From: Antedon bifida
Taxonomy: Eukaryota; Echinodermata; Crinoidea; Comatulida; Antedonidae
Length of the DNA: 64,000 bases
Reading direction: 5' to 3'
Assembly: GCA_963402885.1 (NCBI GenBank)
Contig: OY727093.1
Coordinates: forward strand, 6,025,501 to 6,089,500
Shown: piece by piece, positions 56,252 to 64,000 of the stretch
Layout: every line of letters begins with the position of its first letter
Position numbering within the stretch: the first letter of the stretch is position 1
Made by a program: the position numbers and the translations under genes
Notes under the pieces: generated by a model
What the model was told of the DNA's origin: nothing
Databases searched by the model: none
Seen by the model: only the letters and a program-made list of their open reading frames with translations

Positions 56252-58191
56252 GGAGTATGGTCGAAGCGGCCGCCAACCAAAGCGGCCGCCAGTTTAATAT
56301 TGTCATTTGTATGGAACGCCATGTGCGCTTTAATCTTTGATTGTCGTTGTCAACACCATGGCCTATGGCGAGTTGAGTTACAGCTGTATGTATGGTCAAA
56401 CCAATAAATATAAGCCAAATCATGTACTATCGAATCTTTATATTTCTATAAAAATTAAGTTTGCCTGTCGATAAATTAATATTAACTAACTAAATATATT
56501 TACATATACTATCGAATCATTAATAATTTACGTTTGCATCATAATCTACGTACTATTGAACCTTTATATCTCATTTACTATTTATTTATATCTCTTTTTT
56601 TTTTAAATATTGGCAGTGAAGGGAAAAAATAACGTTGAACTAACCCGACGTTTCTCGAGCACTCTCCTATCGAATATTTATACATACGTATTGCATTAAT
56701 AATTTACGTACGGTATTGCCGAATCTTTATATCTCATTTACATACTATCGAATCTTTTTACAGTATTGCAATAATAATTTACGTACGGTATTGCCGAATC
56801 TTTATATCTCGTTTACTTTACTATCGCGTCTTTATACAGTATTGCAATAATAATTTACGTACGGGTGTTGCCGAATCTTTATATCTCATTTACATACTAT
56901 CGAATCTTTATACAGTATTGCAATAATTTACGTACGGTATTGCCGAATCTTTATATCTCGTTTACTTTACTATCGAATCTTCATACACTATTGCAATAAT
57001 AATTTACGTACGGTATTGCCGAATCTTTATATCTTGTTTACTTTACTATCGAATCTTCATACAGTATTGCAATAATAATTTACGTACGGTATTGCCGAAT
57101 CTTTATATCTCGTTTACTTTACTATCGAATCTTTATACAGTATTGCAATAATAATTTACGTACGGTGTTGCCGAATCTTTATATCTCGTTTACTTTACTA
57201 TCGAATCTTTATACAGTATTGCAATAATAATTTACGTACGGTATTGCCGAATCTTTATATCTCGTTTACTTTACTATCGAATCTTCATACAGTATTGCAA
57301 TAATAATTTACGTACGGTATTGCCGAATCTTTATATCTCGTTTACTTTACTATCGAATCTTCATACAGTATTGCAATAATAATTTACGTACGGTATTGCC
57401 GAATCTTTATATCTCATTTACACTGTACTATCGAATCTTGATTTTTTATTGATTAGTAATAGGGTGTGTTATACATTAAGTGTTATTCCATTGTAATACA
57501 TTGTTTGTGTTTTCAATAAAGCAACATGGGGACGAAAACGCGACGTTCTCTACAGCACTTTTCCTGGCCGGCCGTGTAGTTATTAGCAGAAATTCGCTTA
57601 ATTAATTACCGTACCGTACAGACACTTGCATCTTTTTTTAGTATTTAAAACTCATTTTAAATTGATCAATATTTATATATCTGAAGGTATGAAATAATTT
57701 AGGATATTAAATAAATAAATTGATTCATCATGTTATTGTAATTATTATGATTGCGAACACTACTACAGTAGTTACTTTACTAATTAATTAATATACAATA
57801 ACAAATATATATATTTTGATATACTTTATTGAAAATATATATATATTATTCTTAATAATTGGCTTATTATATATTATATTAATATACAATACAAACACCA
57901 CAATGTATTTTATTGACTTTATTAAACATATCATTTAGAACAGTTAAAGTAAGTAATCATCGATTCGCCATTTCGTTTAAAAGAACGTATCACATTCAAT
58001 CTGTAAAAAAAGAGAATAAATTACATAATAATTTAGATTGTTATTTACGTCCGAGGTAAAGAAAACCTGTCGAAACAATGGCAATCAAAGATTACAAAAC
58101 AACGACAATCAAAGCGCACACGGCGTTCCATACAAATTACCGTTATTGAACTAGCGGCCGCTTTGGTTGGCGGCCGCTTCGACCGTAATCC
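56252..58191. mobile_element. 1,940-bp non-autonomous TIR transposon with 8-bp target duplication
   Basis: Exact 8-bp direct repeats GGCTATTG flank it (56244-56251 and 58192-58199). Ends GGAGTATGGTCGAAGCGGCC and, complemented, GGATTACGGTCGAAGCGGCC start terminal inverted repeats of roughly 90-100 bp that include two NotI-type GCGGCCGC words, TTTGTATGGAACGCC and TTGATTGTCGTTG. The interior is a 76-bp tandem array (56425-57440) plus AT-rich sequence. No transposase frame is present, so it depends on another element. The 8-bp duplication resembles hAT-type insertion, but the ends lack the usual CAGGG start, so the superfamily is left open. Confidence 0.85.
56425..57440. repeat. 76-bp tandem array inside the transposon
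   Basis: About 10 well-kept units of 76 bp, each with TTTACTTTACTATCGAATC, CAGTATTGCAATAATAA, TTTACGTACGGTATTGCCG and AATCTTTATATCTC; two or three worn units precede them from about 56425. Differences such as CTTCATAC/CTTTATAC alternate along the array, pointing to unit-level turnover. Confidence 0.9.
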
Positions 58192-58420
58192 GGCTATTGC
58201 TGGCTAGTAGTAGTAGTGCTAGCCTAGATAGAGGCCTACAAGTACTGGGCTCTCCAAGGTACATGACGGATGATTTCTGCAGACCTTCGTAGGCCTATTT
58301 TTTTGACAGTGTACACAGACAGATAACTAGCATATGAAACTTTAAAACAAGTTACTGTTTTGTTTTTTTTAGGCCTAAAATTTACTGAAAATTGTTTTAT
58401 TGCTAATTATTTTTATTTAG

Positions 58421-58436
58421 GTATCAGTAGGTGAAA
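58421..58436 (+). other. 5' leader of the STK11IP start exon
   Basis: TTTATTTAG at 58412-58420 looks like a splice acceptor, leaving 16 nt of leader before ATG (AAAATGG context). This implies at least one upstream non-coding exon, not located. Confidence 0.5.
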
Positions 58437-61400
58437 ATGGAAAACACAGAAACTATGGTGGGAACCATACACTATTCAAATAATGGACAAGTGATGCTGA
58501 GAATGATATCAGAACTCATCAGAAAAAATGGTATGTAATGTAAATTAAAAATAAATTGTTTTTGTATAATTTTAAACTGCTTTACACTATTATTAATCAG
58601 TATAGTATGGTAAATATTGATCATCAATATCATAAATTTATTTTTTGCATGGTTTATTTTACGTAACTAATTAATTTACAAAATAATAACAATCCAATGT
58701 TATATATAATATTGAATATATATACTATAATATAACAAAAATACTGGTTATTTTTTTTGCAATCAAATTTTAAACAAAACCCCATTGACTTTACATTTAT
58801 TATTTCAGTTTGTCTTTATTTTATTTTACCTTTTTTCCACAGAAAGACATATTCTTCGAGGTGAAAGTAAGCTGTCCTTAGATACCCTATCCTTAGCCTG
58901 TCTAAATCAATTTTTTGCTGTGCATTACGAGGGTCTGGGGACAAGCTCAACAAACCGTAATGGTCTGAATAAAGCATGTGTAAAAGATGTAGAATTTTTA
59001 TATCAAATTGTTCAGAAGACTCCAGTTATGAAGGTAATGTATAGAATGCAGGAGTGTAGCCAGATAATTCGGGGGGTAGGTGGGAATAAAATGAAACAGT
59101 ACTTTAGGTATCTAGAGATAGATTTATTTGCTGGGTGTTATGTTGTAATACCTAAAAATAACCAATACTGTAGGGTGGGTGTCTCTCCTCACCCCCACCC
59201 CACCCTCAATTGCATCCATGCTAATCACAGTATAGTCGACATTCACATTGTATGCATCACTCTCCTTGTCAGTTCGAAACTCAGCATTTCTAACACAAAC
59301 AGGAACCATCACCATTTTTAAAATGGTTATTATTAATAAAAAAAAAAAACTTCATAAAATATTATTTTAGTTTTACTGTGTAAATAAAAGAATATGGGGC
59401 GTTGAATAACAATTACTCATTTCCTAGATAATAGCATGCAAGCAACAATAGATTTAATACAATTTAGCCTCCATTGTCTTAAATCTGTATTGTCTTAAAA
59501 ATAGAAACTCTTAAAACCAATTATTATATATGAAAGGTACTCAATTATTTCCTATTATTCACACATTTTGGGCAAGGCCAAGAATGTTGAAAGACTTTAT
59601 TATCTTTATTATTTCAACTGAAATACTTAAATGTTTTATTTGTCCATTTCAATAAAATAACAATAGAAATTCATCTTAAAGATTGGCAAATATTATTATA
59701 ATAAAAAAACAGATAAATACTTTAAAACAAAAAAAATCAGAGTATACACACAATAGAAGTTAAAATACGATAAAAATGCATAAATAAAATGCTTAAAAGG
59801 TTCGAAATTGATAAAAAAAAATTCATTTACATAGTCTTAATGTACCGTCTTAATTACAGTGCAGTATTGATGGTGAAGTGAATTAAGTATGGATGGCATT
59901 TGCAACAAAAGCTTATTTTATCTATCTGTTAGTCTTAGAGTTATTGGAACTTGTATTCTACAATGTGGTAGCTTATAGTTTACTATGGCGGAAAATTGGG
60001 TATTGGAAACTCTGACGGAGCAAAATGAAAGCATTTGCTGATAAATATTGAGATGCATGTAGACTGTAGTTATTGTGAGATGAGCAGCATTTTTTATAAG
60101 GAATATTTCTTGTTAAATACTAATACTGTAGTGTCCTTTCTCAGCTTGTGCATGGTACTAGTACATTGCAAGGTACAGTGGACATATCCCGATTTAACAA
60201 CCTGTCTGAGCTGGAGATTAAGAAAGTGCCTGTTCACCTTCTGTCAGGTTTAAAGGGACTGCGTCACCAACTGAAGGTTCTTTCTTGTACCCGATGTATC
60301 AACACACTACAGGTATGCATTGTTACGCTCTGTCTACACTATCAAACTTTATGTGACAACAAAATGTGGTAGTGCTATAACATCATCATCTCCATATATG
60401 AAGTAATTTGATAGTGACATGTATACAATGGTTTACATTATTATTTTAGAATTAGTTGAATCAGAGAGTGACACAATTGTGAATCAGACTGAAATAAGAA
60501 ATAAAAACTACCTTTTGCATTGTTTGTGTATAACTATTAGATAGTTTTGACAGGAGGAAGTAGGTGAAATATTTTTCTAATGATCATATTTAATTAATAT
60601 TTATTCAGTCACCAAAGTACCATAACCAAAGTGCAAACAATTTTGTTAATAGAAAATTTAGAATGAAAATGATAATAATATTGTACAGATAATTATTACC
60701 TGTTTACAGATAGATCTATATTTTCGTATTTTCATTGTTTTTGGAAACAAGCCTTTGAGCCTAAAGGATTATCCCCTGCTTCCCATGTTTAATGTTTTAT
60801 GTATTTTTATTTAAATATTATGCTGTTTTATAAATTGTACTGTTTTTGGAAAGCAATAAATATTACTTACTTACAGGTGTAGTATAACATTTTTTTAGGA
60901 ATTATTATATTTTTATAACTAAATAACTAAAACTATAAAGTAGTAAAATTGTTTATTCATATACTAGCTTTAAATTCCAAGACAAGAGAAGTCAAAGTTG
61001 AAAGAATTTGCTCTGTATTCTAAGATGATTAGAAGTCTGAAAACAATGACTCTATTTTTCTTTTCAGGAAGTGTTTGGAAACCACAGAGACGGTGATACT
61101 GTACTAGAATACTGGCCTCATCTTCACACCCTGGATTTGAGCTTTAACCACATTGAAACATTAGGGGAATTAATGGTAAGTTGTCATGTCTATAATGAAA
61201 CATTAGGTGACTTAATGGTAATTTCTAATATCTCTATAATAATAAAACATAAGACTTAAAAATACTGTACACTGTACCCAGTATAAGTTTGATTGCCTCC
61301 GACGCTCGTTGCAAATGTTTTCAATTTTGCTGCTTCTCTTTTTTTCTTTTTTATTTTTGTCGATTTTTTGTATGAAATTGTTTGTTTTGATGTTTTTAAT

Positions 61401-63260
61401 TAAAGGCCTTTTTGGCTGCTATGTATTTTTATTTGCCTCAATGAATTGTTTTTGATTTTTGAACGAAAGATAGCAAGATATATATTGTGTGCTTTCACTG
61501 TACAGTCATTTACATAGAAACATTGTAGAGGTGGCATTGTTTATAAAAACCAGCATTTAGCGCACATTTAAGTATATATTTCAGTATAACATAATTTTTG
61601 ATGATTTTTTTATTTCATTCTCACAGGAATGCTTTCCAAATCTTAGGTCTCTGGATCTTAGTCATAACAATATTGTTTCAGTAGAGCAATATTTGAAGGT
61701 ACGTATTGTCACTTAATTAATGGTACAGTCAGCAACACTATATGTTTTAATACTAAAAAAAATGCAAGGGTTCTTGCCAACTCACCCTTCCATTAAGATT
61801 GAGGACGTACAACTAAGGCAGAGCCTGAAAAAAACAGTGCACTACCTTTACTAGATGAACCAGGTTCATTTAAGTACATACAAGCCAGATGTGTACACTG
61901 GACCTCCAGCTTAATGTCCTTATCAGAGAAAACTACCAAACCTACTGTAAGGTTGAGGAGTGCTTGAGCCTGTATGTTTTGCGGCACCCTGCTTTAACCG
62001 CTCAGCGGCTTGATAAACTGAGACTTAATATACAAAGTGAACCATTCGCCAGTCACACAAGTATATTTTTCTCTTTCAGTGGCTACCCAAATTGATGTAT
62101 CTAAACATGGGTTACAATCGCCTGAAGAACATTCCGGAGCTCGGCATACAGGGAAAGCGATGTCTGATCTCGTTGGTCGTTCGGAACAATAACCTGGACA
62201 ATCTGGATGGGGTTGAAGAACTTGATGCGTTGGAAGAGCTTGAGGCTTCACATAATTGTATTCACGATAATAAATGGCTTGAGGTTTTTTCCCAGTTAAA
62301 TCACTTGGCCATGGTAGGTACCTCTAAAGTTTGTACTCATAATCATATATATTAATAATAATATCCTGGATTTATAAAGCGCCTAATGTTGTGAACCCTC
62401 TAAGCGCTGTACAAATTATTACCCTGGTCATTTTTGGATCAAACACGTATGGAAACATACTCCAATAAATTAAGGATTGAACTGCATTTTGAAAATATTT
62501 ATCCTAATAAATGTCTAAATCATAATAATCTGCTTTTAATTATGAATGATAAGTCAATGATAATAATACCAAATTTCAAAACTTTGATATCACTTTTGAG
62601 ACTAGTTTATTAAACATAAACAGTTTTCATGAGAATAATCCATTTGACCTTTATTCAATCAATGCAATGCTACAATTCCTCCGAATTTAAGCTTTTAATT
62701 AAATTAGTGTGCCACCTTGACATGATAACTCTAAATTTTTGGAAGAGGAAATGCACATTCGATCTCCTCAAGGTGACAACAGACATCAGAGTGATTTCAT
62801 GCTGTAGTCCACTCTAAAACTCTGTCTACACTATCAAACTTTATGCGACAAACACAATGTGATGTGCCCATATATAGACATGATGATGTCATATCACTAC
62901 CATATTTGGGTACATCACTACCATATTTGGGCACATCACTTTTTGTCAAATTAATTTGTTAGTGTAGATAGAGCTTTATACAAAAATGGTAGTGATTTTA
63001 TTGAAAGCTCTGTCTACACTCTATGATCAATAAGCAACTATATACAGCTGAAGCTAACCCCTATCCAGAGCAAACTCCACTTGTGTGGGTCTCAAGGTGT
63101 CCCCTTAATAGAGATTCTCTTCCGTATTTTCTTTTAGACTTATTTTCCTTATTGTATATTTCCTAAATAGGTGAACTTACAAGGAAATCCATTCAGTTAT
63201 GAGGCGCAATTCAGAGCAAATGTAATTGGAAGCATGTCAGCAAAGGCAGTAAAAAGATGT
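58437..63260 (+). CDS. STK11IP: STK11IP (LKB1-interacting protein), first seven coding exons
   Basis: Coding exons 58437-58530, 58843-59033, 60145-60312, 61068-61175, 61627-61698, 62080-62313 and 63171-63260 give 319 in-phase codons; the gene runs off the window. The N-terminus (RMISELIRKN, LRGESKLSLDTLSL, VEFLYQIVQKTP) parallels human STK11IP (LLRESGD, LSGCSTLSLLTPTL, LQFLFDVLQKT). Leucine-rich repeats follow: LSELEIKKVPVHLLSGLKGL (human LRHLELRGVPLHCLHGLRGI), LHTLDLSFNHIETLGELM, LRSLDLSHNNIVSVEQYL, LMYLNMGYNRLKNIPEL, LISLVVRNNNLDNLDGVEEL, LEELEASHNCI and a VNLQGNPFSYEAQFRANV cap. STK11IP is a cytoplasmic partner of the kinase LKB1 (STK11). Start chosen at 58437, the first ATG after the acceptor at 58420. 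Other LRR proteins are possible, but the N-terminal match and LRR order favour STK11IP. Confidence 0.9.
60325..60415. mobile_element. MITE copy 6, short worn form
   Basis: CGCTCTGTCTACACTATC, CAAACTTTATGTGACAA and TAACATCATCATCTCCATAT, ending AATTTGATAGTGACATG. It is short and degraded at the right end. In STK11IP intron 3, starting 13 bp after the exon 3 donor. Confidence 0.75.
62355..62460. repeat. dispersed TATAAAGCGCC / CTAAGCGCTGTACAA repeat
   Basis: GGATTTATAAAGCGCCTAAT followed by CCTCTAAGCGCTGTACAAAT and TTTTTGGATC. This word pair is a common dispersed-repeat signature in marine animal genomes (from memory). No coding; ends unclear. In STK11IP intron 6. Confidence 0.4.
62818..62977. 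mobile_element. MITE copy 7, reverse orientation
   Basis: AACTCTGTCTACACTATC at the left, internal TACCATATTTGGG units in reverse orientation (two), and TTAGTGTAGATAGAGCTTT at the right. A solo end of the same family (AAAGCTCTGTCTACACTC) lies just downstream at 63004-63022. In STK11IP intron 6. Confidence 0.85.
63040..63125. repeat. dispersed repeat (GTGTCCCCTTAATAGAG)
   Basis: AAGCTAACCCCTATCCAGAG and AAGGTGTCCCCTTAATAGAG match the complement and order of the GGGGACAC blocks elsewhere in the window. Lies 45 bp before STK11IP exon 7. Confidence 0.45.
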
Positions 63261-63429
63261 GTAAGTTTCCCCACAATCTTTTAGTGAGTTTCATCACAAT
63301 AATAATATGTTTTGCTCAACTTATTATAATTTGTGGAGTTGAAATTTTATTGATATATGCTCACAATTGATTTCAGTATTTCACTGCTTTCTTGATGGAC
63401 TCAAATTTTACCAATTTAGCCAATTAAGA

Positions 63430-63500
63430 GCAAGCTTGGTGGTCTAGAGGTATAAACTAGTGGTCTGGAGGTGAGGTGTTTCAGCCCCACCCAAGAACAT
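63430..63500 (+). repeat. degenerate tRNA-like SINE head
   Basis: CTTGGTGGTCTAGAGG (A-box-like) and GGTGTTTCAGCCCCACCC (worn B box), parallel to the better copy at 63787. Confidence 0.4.
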
Positions 63501-63786
63501 CTTGTAAATTGTTTTGAGTGTAAACTTCCTTAAATTATTTCCTCCGTGCTAAATGAATTTACTTTATGAAATGTATATTATCTAAACTTATAGATAATAA
63601 TAACAAGAGTTTCCGCAAGAGCTATTATTAATTAAAACCTCATATAGAAAGTAAAATTAAAACTGAATGTAAATAATTTAATTACTGTATTTGGCCATCA
63701 GTTTCTATGGGATTTTAAATATTATAGTGATTGGTGGTATATAATATATATACTTAAACTTAGCTTGAATCTAACCCCTAGCCATC

Positions 63787-63910
63787 AGCGCAAGCCCCTT
63801 CGTCTACAGGTATGAAAGCCAGGCTAGTGATCTGGGGGTCATGGGTTCGAGTCCCACCCGAGAATTACTTGCATATTGCAATGTACTTGGTGAAGTACAA
63901 ATTACATCAG
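63787..63910 (+). repeat. tRNA-derived SINE head with exact B box
   Basis: GGTTCGAGTCC at 63844-63854 is a perfect B box within GGGTTCGAGTCCCACCCGAG; CCAGGCTAGTGATCTGGGG upstream provides an A-box-like segment. The downstream TTGCATATTGCAATGTACTT would be the SINE body. It is not a plausible full tRNA cloverleaf. Confidence 0.55.
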
Positions 63911-64000
63911 AGTAGGACAAACATCTGGCCAAGTACTCAACACCCTGACACAAAGCTACTCCTCAGTAGTTACAAACAATTACAATCTAATATGATTAAC

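Larger units (their letters stand above)
54541..58420 (+). other. intergenic region between KMT2C/D and STK11IP
   Basis: No coding gene is seen. Contains the nested MITEs (55261-55564) and the 1,940-bp terminal-inverted-repeat transposon (56252-58191), together more than half of the interval. The STK11IP promoter and any non-coding first exon should lie in 58200-58420 or upstream of the transposon. Confidence 0.6.
63261..64000 (+). other. STK11IP intron 7, start
   Basis: Begins GTAAGT after exon 7. No further STK11IP exon is recognised before the window ends. Holds two tRNA-like SINE heads. Confidence 0.6.

Noticed and set aside
59034-59321. Continuation of STK11IP exon 2 past 59033
   Set aside because: Homology to STK11IP stops exactly at AAG/GTAATG (TPVMK) and resumes at 60145; the extension is intron read-through.
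1-64000. CRISPR arrays, operons, riboswitches
   Set aside because: Spliced animal genes throughout; the direct repeats present are contiguous tandem arrays or transposons, not spaced repeats.

Overview
This is a eukaryotic (animal) window of AT-rich DNA with long introns, many small DNA transposons (MITEs), tRNA-like SINE heads and LINE scraps. All three recognisable genes lie on the + strand. The gene content, KMT2C/D architecture and the constant recurrence of the palindromic word AGGCCT (TAGGCCTA and similar) fit an invertebrate deuterostome, most likely an echinoderm. That placement is an inference from sequence style, not a proven identification.

Layout: (1) 184-7800, the last two coding exons of a MEOX (Mox) homeobox gene, separated by a 7.1 kb intron that splits the homeodomain between residues 44 and 45; its first exon lies upstream of the window. 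(2) 7801-14197, intergenic DNA with an apparent MITE, a duplicated 115-bp block, a C17 run and no gene I can support. (3) 14230-51242, a complete-looking KMT2C/KMT2D (MLL3/MLL4) histone H3K4 methyltransferase gene. I traced 48 coding exons by splice sites and reading phase; they sum to 15,027 nt, i.e. 5,008 residues plus stop. Order of parts: AT-hook, first ePHD/PHD cluster, basic linker, second PHD cluster, HMG box, two giant exons of low-complexity Q/P/M-rich sequence, second ePHD, FYRN, FYRC, Win motif, SET, post-SET. A roughly 3.3 kb 3' UTR follows, with two AATAAA signals at 54487 and 54515. (4) 54541-58420, intergenic DNA holding a MITE nested inside another MITE and a 1,940-bp terminal-inverted-repeat transposon (56252-58191) with a perfect 8-bp target duplication and an internal array of a 76-bp unit. 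(5) 58437-63260, the first seven coding exons (319 codons) of STK11IP, the leucine-rich-repeat LKB1-interacting protein; the rest lies beyond the window.

MEOX is a mesoderm transcription factor, KMT2C/D is the catalytic core of the COMPASS-like enhancer H3K4 mono-methyltransferase, and STK11IP binds the LKB1 kinase. They are not a pathway. They are, however, all families whose human copies sit on Hox-bearing chromosomes (MEOX2 and KMT2C on 7, MEOX1 on 17, KMT2D on 12, STK11IP on 2), so the window may preserve a piece of an ancestral Hox-linked block. The most unusual local features are a 28-copy nonapeptide (27-bp) repeat inside KMT2C/D, a GC-AG intron, an upstream ORF overlapping the KMT2C/D start codon, and oppositely oriented MITEs on both sides of the SET exon.
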